Assembly (NCBI GenBank): GCA_021204515.1
Contig: JAJPZH010000042.1
Span: 1 to 43,058, forward strand
DNA length: 43,058 nt
From: Alistipes sp.
Lineage (GTDB): Bacteria; Bacteroidota; Bacteroidia; Bacteroidales; Rikenellaceae
Direction of reading: 5' to 3'
The notes beneath the pieces are model-generated. The model had not been told where the DNA came from. It worked only from the letters and a program-made list of their open reading frames with translations, and made no database searches. Below, piece by piece: positions 32,344-42,898 of this stretch (within the stretch, counting starts at the first letter, position 1; each line of letters starts with the position of its first letter). A program made the translations under genes and the position numbers.

Positions 32344-34218
32344 TTAATAGAAGGGAGCCTGTTCGAGTTTGGTGTTGCGGTCGAGTTCCCATTGTTCGAT
32401 CGGATGCAGATAGAAAGCCTTCGGGAAGACGCGCTTGCCGTAATCCTTGAACGGCGTACGCCGCCAGAAGGCCGAGCCGCCGATCGGTTTGTCGGTCGTC
32501 TCCATGATATTCATACCGTAGACATAGTCGTTGTTGGTCTCTTCGGCGATCATCCAGCGGCGCGTGTCGAAGTAGCGGTGGTTCTCAAAGGCCAGCTCCA
32601 CCTGACGTTCGCGGCGAATCATCTCGCGCAGCAGCGTCTGATTGCTCTCTATGCCGGGATAAACCTCCTCGATATTGGGAACTCCGGCACGTGCGCGCAC
32701 CTTGTTCCAGTAAGTCAGCAGATCGGGATTGGTCAGGTCGCCCGCCTCGATCAGCGCCTCGGTATAGTTCAGGTAGACCTCCGCCAGACGGATCATCGGC
32801 CACAGCATCGGCTTGATCCAGACATCCTGATCCGAGTTGTTGCCGTTGTTGTACATCTTGCGCACCGAGTAGCCCGTTATCGAACGGTCGCCGCTCGGGC
32901 CGCCGCTGTTGCCGCCGTAATAGAACTGCACGTTTTTGGTCGAAGTCACCGTGGACCCAGTCACCTCATAGGGCAGTTTCATTCCGTTCCACGTAATGTT
33001 GAGGTAGAACCGCGGCTCGCGGTTCACATACATATTGTACGTATCGGCCTTCACCTTGTCGAACGGGTGCTCGTAACCGGTCGTGTACCCGGTCTCGGTA
33101 TATCCTGCTTCGGCCTCGACGATCGGCTCGTCGCTGTTACCGTTGGGTCCGGCATTCTTATACCCGCGGATGGGATAGACGCCCGTATTCATCGCAAAGG
33201 CATCGACCTGTTTCTGCGAAGGGTTGTAGCCGCCCCAGCAGTTTTTCATCGCACGCGGCGTAATACGCTTGTACCACGCTACGTCGTTGAAGATACGGCC
33301 GTAGATGATCTCGTCGTTCCACTGCGTCGTATATATCCGGTAAAGCGACTGGTAGGGATCTATTTCGCCGTCATCGCCGCGGACCTCGACGAGCGAGTAT
33401 CCCGGCAGGTCGATCACCAAACGGGCCGCTTCGGCCGCATCCACCCATTTCTGTTTGCTGTACGAAGTCGGCATGAGATTCTCTCCCGTCGTATTGCTTT
33501 TCCAATCGGAGTAAATCGACTTTCCGCTGGGATTGAACAATTCACTGGCGGCATAGAGCATCATGCGGGCACGCAGGGCCAGCGCCGCGGCCTTGGTCGG
33601 ACGTCCCAGATAGAGGGCGGCGGTATTTTCGTACTTGACTTCCAAGTCCTGAGCGGCCTTGAACAATTCGCTGCACACATAATTCACGCACTCGTCCAGC
33701 GGATTGCGACCGATATTGCCGTCGTCCTCGGGACCGAGCGTGCGGTCGCCCATCAGCACCACGGGACCGTAGTTGCGAATCAGCAGAAAATAGTAATAGG
33801 CGCGGCAGAAACGGGCCTCGGCGACAAAACGCTTCATCTCCGCATCCGAAAGTTCGCGGCACATATGGACATTGTTCAGAAAATAGGTGGTCTCGCGTAT
33901 GCCTTTATAGCAGCTGCCCCATTTTTTGTAATAGGCAGCCGACGGACCGAACGCCCCCTGATGCACCTTATGGACGTCGTGATTGAACGACACGTCCGCC
34001 TCGTCCGAAAGCGGGCCCCAACCTTCGTTCGCACTGATCGTCCAGTATTCGGGCAGAAAACGATAGCACCCGTTCAGATACTGTTCCGTACTGGACTTCT
34101 TGGTAAAGATATCTTCGGCGGTCGTCTGTTTGTCGATAGGCTGCTGGTCGAGGAACGAATCGCAGGATACCATCCCGCAGATCAACAGCGACAAAACGGT
34201 GTATATGATCTTTTTCAT
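32344..34218 (-). CDS. SusD/RagB-family glycan-binding lipoprotein
   Basis: The 624-residue protein has a lipoprotein signal (ICGMVSCDSFLDQQP, Cys20). It has the classical RagB/SusD pattern: N-terminal TPR-like helices (about 40-250, YLNGCYRFLPEYW), and a C-terminal SusD domain (about 330-624, with MIRLAEVYLNYTEALIEAG and EMIRRERQVELAFENHRYFD). It is intact and starts only 4 bp after the stop of the adjacent susC. Because that susC is frameshifted, this SusD may lack a working partner in the sequenced cell. The ligand is probably an alpha-galactoside, judged by GH36 upstream. Confidence 0.95.
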   Translation of the reverse strand: MKKIIYTVLSLLICGMVSCDSFLDQQPIDKQTTAEDIFTKKSSTEQYLNGCYRFLPEYWTISANEGWGPLSDEADVSFNHDVHKVHQGAFGPSAAYYKKWGSCYKGIRETTYFLNNVHMCRELSDAEMKRFVAEARFCRAYYYFLLIRNYGPVVLMGDRTLGPEDDGNIGRNPLDECVNYVCSELFKAAQDLEVKYENTAALYLGRPTKAAALALRARMMLYAASELFNPSGKSIYSDWKSNTTGENLMPTSYSKQKWVDAAEAARLVIDLPGYSLVEVRGDDGEIDPYQSLYRIYTTQWNDEIIYGRIFNDVAWYKRITPRAMKNCWGGYNPSQKQVDAFAMNTGVYPIRGYKNAGPNGNSDEPIVEAEAGYTETGYTTGYEHPFDKVKADTYNMYVNREPRFYLNITWNGMKLPYEVTGSTVTSTKNVQFYYGGNSGGPSGDRSITGYSVRKMYNNGNNSDQDVWIKPMLWPMIRLAEVYLNYTEALIEAGDLTNPDLLTYWNKVRARAGVPNIEEVYPGIESNQTLLREMIRRERQVELAFENHRYFDTRRWMIAEETNNDYVYGMNIMETTDKPIGGSAFWRRTPFKDYGKRVFPKAFYLHPIEQWELDRNTKLEQAPFY

Positions 34219-34222
34219 GGCT

Positions 34223-37200
34223 TTAGAAGTTGAAGTTGATACCGAAATTCACGACAGTCGTCGGAGGATAGCCCGCGCCCTGTCCGTCGCCCAGTTCGGG
34301 GTCGAACATCTTGAATTTCGAGAACGTGAGCAGATTCACGCCCGAAAGATAGAGCCGAAGGTTCTCGATCCGGATTTTGCGCACGACCGAACGCGGGAAG
34401 GTATAGCCGATCGTAGCGTTCTTCAGGCGCAGGTAGCTGGCGTCGCGCTGCCAGAAAGTCGATGCCTGTTCGTTGTTGGTATTGCTCTGCGTATCGTTAC
34501 GCGGGAATTCGGCATGCGGGTCGGGATTATCCAGACGCCAGCAGTTGTCGTACACGTAACGGTAGAAACCCGACGAAGCGTGCTGGTTGGCCGAGAAAGG
34601 ATGGATGGCGTAGCCGTTCAGCTGCATGGTTACGTTGCCGACGCCTTGGAAGAGGAACGACAGGTCGAAATTGTGCCACTGCAGCGAAGCGCCGAAGCCG
34701 TAAACGATTTCGGGAATGCGCGTCCGGCCGATCGCCGTGATGTCGTTCTTGTTGATAACGCCGTCACCGTTTATATCCCGGTAACGGAATATCTCCCACC
34801 CGGACGATTCCGTAGTCCTGCTTGGGGCTGTTGTCGATCTCTTCCTGAGAGGTAAACAGACCTTCGGCGATCAGACCGATCTGCTGATCGATCGGGCGGC
34901 CTATCCACGTACGCACGGCATAATCGCCGCCGGGCCGTCCGTCCTTGATCATTTTGCTGCGGTTATAGGTGAAGTTTCCTTTCAACGAAACTTTCAGTTT
35001 GCCGAACGTCCGCATCACCTCCACCTGCGTATCCACGCCGCGGTTCACGCCTTCGCCGATATTGGCGTAGGGCCGCTTATCCATGCCGAAGAGCGACGAC
35101 AAATCATCGCGGCGCAAAAAGATTCCCCGGCGGTCGTCCCTGAAGTAGTCGGCCGAAATACGAATCGAGTTGAAGAGCGAAAGTTCGATACCCAGATTAA
35201 GCTTATAAGCCTTTTCCCAAGAAACATTCCGGTTTCCCAGCTCCTGCAGATAGAGACCGTTCACCCACGAGGCCTGCGAACCGAACTGGTAGACATTGCT
35301 CAGCGTAGCGTACACGTCGTCATAGATGAACCGGCGATCGCCGCCGATCTTGTCGTTGCCGACCACACCGTACGAACCTTTGATCTTCAGGGCGTCCACC
35401 ACGTCCCGCGCCCCGTCGAAGAACTTCTCGTTGGAGATCATCCAGCCCAGCGCCACCGAGGGGAAGAAACCGAAACGCCTGCCGGGAGAGAAATTCTCCG
35501 AACCGTTGTAACCGAAGTTGAACTCGGCGAAATAGCGGTCGTCGAACGAATAAGTCGCACGTCCGGCGATACCCTGATTGCGATAGGGCAGCGATTTGTC
35601 CTTGTTGTCGGCGAGTATATAGCGCTGCGACTTATGGTTGTAGAGGAAGAGTCCGCCGACGCGGTGCTTGCCGAATACGCGGTCGTAAGTGATCGAACCT
35701 TCGAGGTAGAAAACCTTGTTGCCGCTCGAATTTTTGCCGTAAGAGAGCGTATTGGAGCCTTTGTCTACCTCCTGATAGATCAGTTTTCCCTCCTCGTCGC
35801 GGCCCGTAGCATAGAACGTATTGGCGGAGCCGGTATAGGACTGCGTCTGGCTGGTCACGACGTCCCACGAGAACTTGACATTGGCCTTAAGCCCCTTGGT
35901 GATCGAATTGCTGAAGTCCTGCGTCAGGCCGACCAGCGCTTGGGCGTTGTTCCAGTACTGGTTCTTGTAACCGCTCTGGGTCAGAAGGTTGTAAGGGTTC
36001 TTTCCATTCGGGTTCGCAGCAAAAGTCCCGTCGGAATATTTTACCGGAATGGCGTTCGGACTGGTGTAGAAGGCTCGGTTCCAGATGTCGTCCGCAGTAG
36101 GCGACACCTTCGTCTCGTAAATATTCGACAGATTCACGTTCAGCACCGTGGAGGGCGAAAGGTTGATGTCGATGTTGGAGCGGAAGTTGAACTTGTTGTA
36201 ATTGATCGACGTATCGTAAGAGTTCATGTTGTCGGTCTTGTAGATACTGCTCTCGTTATAGAACGATCCCGAAACATAGTAACGCGCGATGGAACCGCCG
36301 CCGCTCACGTTGGCGTTCACCCGCTGGTTCCATGCCACGTTCTTGAACAGTTCGTCCACCCAGTTTACATTCGGGTAGAGATCCGGATCGGCTCCCGTAC
36401 GGTATTTTTCGACCATATCGGCCTTGTAGTAAAGTTCTCCGTTGTTACGATAGCCGTACGCCTCGTTGAAGAGGTTTATGAATTCGAACGAATTGACCAT
36501 CTCGGGCATCTTGGTCGGAGTCACCAGACCCGCTTCGGCGCGGATCGAAACCTTGGCGGCTCCGGTCTCGCCGCTGCGCGTTTTGATGATGACTACGCCG
36601 TTGGCATCCCGCACGCCGTAAACGGCGGTCGCCGCGGCATCCTTCAGCACCGAAAGGCTCTCGATATCTTCCGGATCGACGAGGTCGATGGAACGTTCGA
36701 TGCCGTCTACAAGGATCAGCGGAGCATTCGCATTATCGATGGTTCCGGGTTCGGACGGGTTGAACGAACTCATACCGCGGATCCAGAAATTGGATGCGGC
36801 GCCGGGTTCGCCCGAACGCTGCACCGAGACGATACCCGCCAGTTGTCCCGCCAGACTCGAACTGACATTGGCCACGGGCAACTGGAGATCCCGTCCTTTG
36901 ACCGAGGAGATCGAACCGACGACGCTCTCCTTGCGCTGGACTCCGTAGCCGACGACCACGACTTCGTCCACCACCTCCGAACCGGGTTCGAGCACGAAGT
37001 TCAGCTGCGTACGTCCCTTGATTTCGAGTTCGGCCGTCTTATATCCGAGAAACGAGACGGCCAGTACGCCGCCGGGTCCCGGCACATTGATCGAGAAGGT
37101 ACCGTCGGCGCCCGTTATCACGCCGATCGACGTATCTTTCAACCACACGCTGGCACCGACGACAGGCTGCTTGGTGACCTTGTCGATTACGTTACCCTTA

Positions 37201-37352
37201 ACAGTCTGAGACGACTCTGCGGCAGCATGGAGGGGGGGGGTTAAGACCTCACTGTTCGCCACGGCTTTCCCGCCGCCGAGAAGCATCAGACAGAGCAGAC
37301 ACAGACCGGTAAACCGTCTGCCGCCTGCAAATAGTCCATCTTTAGGTTTCAT
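34223..37352 (-). pseudogene. SusC/RagA TonB-dependent transporter, interrupted by a +1 frameshift
   Basis: The N-terminal part (34764-37352) has a signal peptide (about 1-33), a regulatory-like domain (about 50-130, VKGNVIDKVTKQPVVGASVW), plug (about 140-255) and most of the barrel. It leaves the family frame after YGIVRVGDI and stops 8 codons later. The family sequence resumes in the next frame as RYRDINGDGVINKND and runs to a normal SusC end (VVNFGINFNF) at 34223. Removing one base of the GG at 34786-34787 (CC on the sense strand) restores GDIRYRDINGDG and a protein of about 1042 residues. There is no STN domain, so signalling must differ from the other locus. A sequencing or assembly error is possible. 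The gene lies between GH36 (40 bp) and susD (4 bp). Confidence 0.85.
37232..37240. repeat. Run of nine G (C9 on the sense strand) just after the susC signal peptide
   Basis: The tract encodes part of LTPPL at residues 38-41, directly after the signal peptide of the second SusC. A one-base change would stop the protein near its start. The current length is in frame. This is separate from the frameshift at 34786. Confidence 0.9.
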
Positions 37353-37392
37353 TTGAGAAGTTTTAAGTTAATAATAGGTTATTGTGAAGGTT

Positions 37393-39573
37393 TTAAAGCC
37401 TTGTTATGCGGATCACGGCACTCTTGTATGCCCCCTGCACCGGCCAGCGAATGCCGATTTTCATCAGGTAATCGCCCGTGTAGGTCGCAGCGTCGTTGTT
37501 GATCCGGTAGTTCTTTTCGGGATCGAGACTGCGCAGCCGGAGCATCTGGCTCTCGCGCATCTGTTCGGTGCTGCCCTCCATCGTCTCGCCGAGATTGTAG
37601 CAAAACACCACAGACCGAGAAGCCCCGGCGTCCGTATACTGCACCGCACTGCGGTTTCCCTCGAACGGAGAGCGGAGCCGGTCGGCCACGCCCCGCTGTA
37701 CAAGGTCGCGCACCTCCTTGTACTCGGCTATTTTCCGCTTGGCCGTAGCCGTTTCGCGTTCATTCCATTTGGTGATGTCCTGTCCGATGCCCAGCACGCC
37801 CTGCATCGCCACATCGAAGGTGTAGTCGAGCGAAAGCCCGGCCCGGTGATAGTCCGAACGGTTGATCCAGCAGACCATCGTATTGGCCGGCCATGCGCTC
37901 AGATAGCCGTACTGGATGAACAGGCGGTCGATCGGATCGGTATTGTCGCTGGCCCACGTCTGATCCATGCGCTGCAGCATCCCCAGATCGGGACGTCCGC
38001 CGCCGCTCGAACAGTTTTCAAAGATCACATCCGGGAAACGCTCCCTGAGGGTCTCGATCAGCCGGTAGAGATTCTCCATGTAGCGGATGCGCACTTCGCG
38101 CTGAATCCGTCGATCGGCTTCGGGCCATCCGGGCTGCGTAAGCCCCCGGTTGCGGTCCCACTTGACGAATTTGATGTTGTTCTGCGCGAGCAGATCGGTC
38201 ATCGACTTCAGCAGATACTGATACACGTCCTCGCGCGCCAGATTCAGCGTCAGCTGATTGCGCCATTCGGTGCGTTCGCGGTTGGGAAAGTTCAGCACCC
38301 AGTCGGGGTGCTTGCGGTAAAGGTCGCTGTTGGGATTGACCATCTCCGGTTCGACCCAGATGCCGAAATCGAGTCCCAGTTCGTTGATACGGCCGATCAT
38401 CGACTGCAACCCGTTGGGGAACTTCTCCGGATCGACCGTCCAGTCGCCCAGTCCGGCATTGTCCGACTTGCGGCCCTTGAACCAGCCGTCGTCGATTACG
38501 AACAGCTCTACGCCGATCTCCTTCGCACGCCGCGCCAGCGCCAGCTGCTGCTCCTCGTTCACGTCGAAAGCCGTGGCGTACCAGCTGTTGTAAAGCACCG
38601 GGCGAATCCGGTCGCGGTGCGGCGCGGGCAGTATTTCACCCCGTACGTAGGCGTGGGCGAGCTGCGCCGCATCCTCCGTGCCGTCGGGCGTATATCCCAT
38701 GCTGAACTTCGGAGTCCTGAACGACTGTCCGGGCAGCAGCGACAGCTCCGTGTCCCAGAAATTGATACCGCCCACGATCTGCAGGTGGCTGCTGTGCGTC
38801 GCTTCGAAGTCGATCCGCCAGTTTCCGCTGTAATGCACCTGTCCGAACCACACTTCAGCATGGTGCGCATCGTCGTCCGGCGTATTGGTCACGGCGAACC
38901 ACGGGGTATTCTCAAAGGCGAAGAAGTCGCGCGACAGCAGGCTTTTCACCCCGGCCGTCAACTCGGTCTTGCGGAGCTGATACTCCCGGAACCACTGTCC
39001 CGAATGATGCGTCAGGAAATAGCGGTCGGCAGGCAGCAGGGCCGAACCCGAAAGCAGGTTCTCGATGCGGATCTCCTCCTTGCCCCTGCGGGCCGTATTG
39101 GTCACCTCGATCCATTTTTCGATCAGGTCGTACTCCGGCAGCACGCGCAGATAGGAGACCACCTCCAGCGGATAGTGTTTGTCCCGCTGCACGATCTTCA
39201 GCGTCTCCCGCCCCTCCACGGAGACGACTTCGGCCGAGACGAGCGTCAGCTCGCAGTCGCGGGTCCCGTCGGCGTACACCACCTCCAGCACGGGCATCTT
39301 GTCGGCATACGTCCCGCGCACGGGAACTTCGTCGAGCCGGAAGGGTCCGTTCGCACGTTTGCGATTCTGCTCGGGCGAAACCCCTACACAGGCGCGGTTC
39401 CCCCAGAAAACGGGATAAATACCGCCGGCTCCGTCCAGCCGTAGCCGGCAGACGGAACGGCGGGTCGTGATATCCCATCCGGCGGCTCTGCCTTCGATCT
39501 TCGTAATGTCGGCCGCGCGGCCGGTCCACAAGGTCAGGCCGCTCAGCAGCAAGGTCATCAGGAATAGTTTCAT
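37393..39573 (-). CDS. GH36 alpha-galactosidase, exported
   Basis: The 726-residue protein has a signal peptide (about 1-20, LTLWTGRAAD), an N-terminal beta-supersandwich (about 25-310) and a catalytic barrel (about 325-640). The GH36 nucleophile is Asp473 in FVKWDRNR and the acid/base is Asp543 in WASDNTDPIDR. VIDDGWFKGR, GIWVEPEMVNP and ENCSSGGGRPDLG are standard GH36 blocks. It removes terminal alpha-galactose, as in raffinose-type sugars or host alpha-Gal; alpha-N-acetylgalactosaminidase is a less likely alternative. The export signal places it in the periplasm or outside. It lies 9 bp after the DUF5107 gene and 40 bp before susC. Confidence 0.95.
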   Translation of the reverse strand: MKLFLMTLLLSGLTLWTGRAADITKIEGRAAGWDITTRRSVCRLRLDGAGGIYPVFWGNRACVGVSPEQNRKRANGPFRLDEVPVRGTYADKMPVLEVVYADGTRDCELTLVSAEVVSVEGRETLKIVQRDKHYPLEVVSYLRVLPEYDLIEKWIEVTNTARRGKEEIRIENLLSGSALLPADRYFLTHHSGQWFREYQLRKTELTAGVKSLLSRDFFAFENTPWFAVTNTPDDDAHHAEVWFGQVHYSGNWRIDFEATHSSHLQIVGGINFWDTELSLLPGQSFRTPKFSMGYTPDGTEDAAQLAHAYVRGEILPAPHRDRIRPVLYNSWYATAFDVNEEQQLALARRAKEIGVELFVIDDGWFKGRKSDNAGLGDWTVDPEKFPNGLQSMIGRINELGLDFGIWVEPEMVNPNSDLYRKHPDWVLNFPNRERTEWRNQLTLNLAREDVYQYLLKSMTDLLAQNNIKFVKWDRNRGLTQPGWPEADRRIQREVRIRYMENLYRLIETLRERFPDVIFENCSSGGGRPDLGMLQRMDQTWASDNTDPIDRLFIQYGYLSAWPANTMVCWINRSDYHRAGLSLDYTFDVAMQGVLGIGQDITKWNERETATAKRKIAEYKEVRDLVQRGVADRLRSPFEGNRSAVQYTDAGASRSVVFCYNLGETMEGSTEQMRESQMLRLRSLDPEKNYRINNDAATYTGDYLMKIGIRWPVQGAYKSAVIRITRL

Positions 39574-39582
39574 CGTGTACTC

Positions 39583-42500
39583 TTATTTTTCGTTCAACAT
39601 CATGCGGTGTACCTGCACGCCCTGATGGTTGTTGTCCAGCTCCGCGGCCGCCGCGAAATACTTTTCCGCCTTGGCCTTGTCGCCGAGTCCCAGATGTCCG
39701 AGACCCATCAGGTAATTGCAGTGAATAATGTTCTTGCGGTCCATGTCGTCCTCCCAGATCTGGAGATCGGGCAGCGACACGGCGAAATAGTCCATTTTGA
39801 ATACGTCGTAAAGATGCTTCTCTCCGTAGGAGATCAGGTTGTTGAAACGGCTGCGCGCCTCGGTCTCGCGTCCCAGCCGGAGCAGGGCCAGTCCTTGGTA
39901 GAAGATCTTGTCCGGCTTCTGGTCGTTGTAGTAGATCGCCGCCGCGGGCTGGCTGTTGCCGACCGATGCGGCCTCGTACAGTGCGCGGGCTTCGTCCGCA
40001 TGCCCCGTCTCTTGGAGAATGCGCGCCTTGTAATAATTGAAATCGTTCTCCTGCGCTCCGGGCAGTTTTCCTTCGCCCAGATTGTGGGGGTAAACGTAAC
40101 ACTCTTCGATCAGCTTCAGCGCACGGTCGTACTCCTTACGGGCCAGACAGCCCTTCACCAGCTCCACGCGCGCCAGCTGATACTGGGCGGGGACCTTTCC
40201 TTCGCCGCCCTCCCACGGATGGAATTTCCGGCGGTCGATCATCTCCATCGCCTCCTCGTGGCGGCCGAGCTGATTGAGCAGCGTCACGTATTCCAGATAA
40301 AGATCGTCGCGCCGGAACGCCGTTTCGCGGTAACGTTCCAGCAGGGCCAGACGCTCCGCATGCGGACGGTTGAGCCGCTTGTAAAGCTGATCCAGCTCCA
40401 TCAGGATTCGGGCGTCGGCCGTATCGAGTTCGAACGCCTTTTCGAGCAGCGTCACGGCCTCGTCCCTGCGGTTCAGCTTGTTGAAATAGGCCAGCGACAG
40501 GTTGCGCAGCACCGTGGGGAACACCCCGTCGATCGCGGCGGAAGCTTCCCACGCCGCAACGGCCTCGGCATACTGCCGCTTGTCGTACCACAGATTGCCC
40601 AGATAGTAATATGCCTTGGGAGTCTCCGCCGGCAGCGCAATCGCGGTCTGCAACACTTCGATATCGTCGAGCCGGTTCGGGAAGCAGCAGTCGGCCGGCT
40701 GCCGTTCGGCCAATGCCGCGGCTTGGAGAGCCTCTGCGCTCCGGCCGAGCTTCACCAGCGCCCAAACCCGGTAATAATGCACCATCGGACTGCAGTCCGC
40801 GGCATGATCGATCGCCGTCCGGGCCAGCTTCAACGCCTCCTCCCAGCATCCGGCATCGGCATAGTCGAGAATCAGCTCCTCGTAATTGCGCGATTCGGCC
40901 CGCATCTGGGCATCGAGCATTTCGAGCACGGTTTCGTCGCCGGAGATAAGATACTCCTCGAAGCGGCAGCCGAAGTTGAAGCGGTCGATTCCGAGCGAAT
41001 CGGCAATCAGCGCCAGCGCCTCGTCCGAACGGCCCAGCCGCCGCAGCACGACGGTTTTCAGATGACGGCCGCGGTGGTTGTGCCAGTTGCGCAGCAGGGA
41101 TTTGTCGATCTCGTACAGCGCGTCCTCCCAACGGCCGGCAGCGGCCGAAAGCTGCGCCAGCGCGAAATAGCCTGCATCCTGCCATGCGGCGTTCCAGCAG
41201 GCCTTATAGAAGCAGTCGTAAGCCTCCTCCGCGCGGCCCTGATATTTCAGCGACAGACCGAGGTTGTAGAGCGGTTCGCCGTCGTAGGGATTCGGATTGC
41301 GCTCCGTGAGCACCTCTACCGCCTTCCGCAGATAAGGTTCGGCCTCGACGAACTTGCCTTTGCGGATCAGCCAGAGCCCCATCGCGTTGTTGTTGCGGAC
41401 GTCGTCCGGAAAACGCCGGAGCGCTTCGCGGTAATAGTCCGTAGGAGAGTAGGTCGCATGGCGGTACTGCTCCAGATGGAGTCCCGTCAGATAGAGCTGT
41501 TCCGCCGTATCTATCTCCGCAGGATCGAGGGCCGCCTTGGCCGGATCGGGAACCGGTTTGATCGTATCCGGCTCCGGTTCCCAAGTCAGCAGAGATTTTC
41601 CCCGGGCATCGGAGATCCGGATACATACCCCGCGCAGTTCCGTCACCGGCACTGCGGCCTCGAACACCGCCTCGGGCGTCAGGTCGTGCACCTCGTCGAA
41701 ACAGCTCCGTCCCTCCTGCTCCACGACGATACGCACACCCTGCCGCACCGACGTTGCGAACAGTTTCAGCACATGCTTTCCGGTTCTGTCCGGTTCGATA
41801 TTCATCAGCAGGTCGGCCGTCGCATTCTTCACCACGCCCAACTCGCGGTAAGGCATGAAATATTGTGTAAAAGTCTTTTCCTCATAGGGTTGCAGCCACG
41901 TAAAGTCGGGCTGATTGTCGGTATACACACCCGTCATCAGTTCGATGTACGAACCGTCCTCGTCGGTCAGGTTGCGGTCCCATGCCAGTCCGAAATCCCC
42001 GTTGCCCCACGTCCACTGCTTCTTGCCCGGCGAGATATGGTGATCGGCCACGTGCAGCACACCCGCGCGGGTGTCGTTTTCGTACCCGCCGACGAAATCG
42101 TATTTCGACTTGATCGCCATATAGGAGGTCGGCACGGGAATATTCTTGTAACGCGAAATATCGACTCCGGCCGAATAATCCATCTTGTAGTATACGCCCG
42201 TAGCAATGGGATATTTCGACACGTCGCGCTTGCCGTGGTCGAAAACGGCGTTCACATCCCCCGGGAACACTGACTGGTAGTGGTCGTTGACCGACACGGC
42301 GGGATTTGCCCACCACAGGAAGGTCTGCGGCACGGGGGTCGGGTTGTAGAGTTTACCCTCGATTTCGAGTACGGCGCGTCCGGGACGAAGCACGAACCCG
42401 GCCATGCCTTTCTGATGGAACATCCGTTCGCGTTCGCTCACCCACACCACGGCGGAGCCGTCCGCCCGGCGTTCGATGCTGAAATCGACCGGCAGGAAGG

Positions 42501-42879
42501 TGCTCGGACGGTGGTGCTGCGGCCAGTTGAATTCGATGCCGCCCGAAATCCACGGCCCGGTCAGTCCGACCAGCGCGGGTTTTATCACATGGTTGTAGTA
42601 GATGAAATGGCGCTCCTTGATTTTGTCATAAGCCATCTGCACCCGACCGCCCAGTTCGGGCAGGATCATGATTTTGAGATACTCGTTCTCAAGGAATACG
42701 GCGTGATAGGATTTGTCTTCGCAGGTATCCTCGATCTTCTCGATCACCGGATAAGGATATACGACTCCGCTGCTTCCCTGATAAACCCGTTTTTCGAGGA
42801 ACATCGGATTCTTTTCCGGCTTCCCGATACCGTAGGTGGGCAGCAGGATATCCTCCTCCCATACATTAACTTTACTCAT
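39583..42879 (-). CDS. DUF5107 domain protein with C-terminal tetratricopeptide repeats
   Basis: The 1098-residue protein has no signal peptide, so it should be cytoplasmic. The N-terminal about 420 residues form a DUF5107-type domain resembling galactose-mutarotase-like beta-sandwiches (LPELGGRVQMAYDK, GGIEFNWPQHHRPSTF, WWANPAVSVNDHYQSVFP). From about residue 455 helical TPR-like repeats run to the end (for example ALRRFPDDVRNNNAMGLWLI and YYLGNLWYDKRQYAEAVAAW). The function of the family is not known to me. The conserved Glu and His residues of the GGIEFNWPQHH stretch are candidates for an active or sugar-binding site. Position between an MFS sugar permease (19 bp) and GH36 (9 bp) suggests that it acts on, or senses, the sugar brought in by that permease. 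Confidence 0.82.
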   Translation of the reverse strand: MSKVNVWEEDILLPTYGIGKPEKNPMFLEKRVYQGSSGVVYPYPVIEKIEDTCEDKSYHAVFLENEYLKIMILPELGGRVQMAYDKIKERHFIYYNHVIKPALVGLTGPWISGGIEFNWPQHHRPSTFLPVDFSIERRADGSAVVWVSERERMFHQKGMAGFVLRPGRAVLEIEGKLYNPTPVPQTFLWWANPAVSVNDHYQSVFPGDVNAVFDHGKRDVSKYPIATGVYYKMDYSAGVDISRYKNIPVPTSYMAIKSKYDFVGGYENDTRAGVLHVADHHISPGKKQWTWGNGDFGLAWDRNLTDEDGSYIELMTGVYTDNQPDFTWLQPYEEKTFTQYFMPYRELGVVKNATADLLMNIEPDRTGKHVLKLFATSVRQGVRIVVEQEGRSCFDEVHDLTPEAVFEAAVPVTELRGVCIRISDARGKSLLTWEPEPDTIKPVPDPAKAALDPAEIDTAEQLYLTGLHLEQYRHATYSPTDYYREALRRFPDDVRNNNAMGLWLIRKGKFVEAEPYLRKAVEVLTERNPNPYDGEPLYNLGLSLKYQGRAEEAYDCFYKACWNAAWQDAGYFALAQLSAAAGRWEDALYEIDKSLLRNWHNHRGRHLKTVVLRRLGRSDEALALIADSLGIDRFNFGCRFEEYLISGDETVLEMLDAQMRAESRNYEELILDYADAGCWEEALKLARTAIDHAADCSPMVHYYRVWALVKLGRSAEALQAAALAERQPADCCFPNRLDDIEVLQTAIALPAETPKAYYYLGNLWYDKRQYAEAVAAWEASAAIDGVFPTVLRNLSLAYFNKLNRRDEAVTLLEKAFELDTADARILMELDQLYKRLNRPHAERLALLERYRETAFRRDDLYLEYVTLLNQLGRHEEAMEMIDRRKFHPWEGGEGKVPAQYQLARVELVKGCLARKEYDRALKLIEECYVYPHNLGEGKLPGAQENDFNYYKARILQETGHADEARALYEAASVGNSQPAAAIYYNDQKPDKIFYQGLALLRLGRETEARSRFNNLISYGEKHLYDVFKMDYFAVSLPDLQIWEDDMDRKNIIHCNYLMGLGHLGLGDKAKAEKYFAAAAELDNNHQGVQVHRMMLNEK

Positions 42880-42898
42880 GTCTGTAACTGAACTTATA

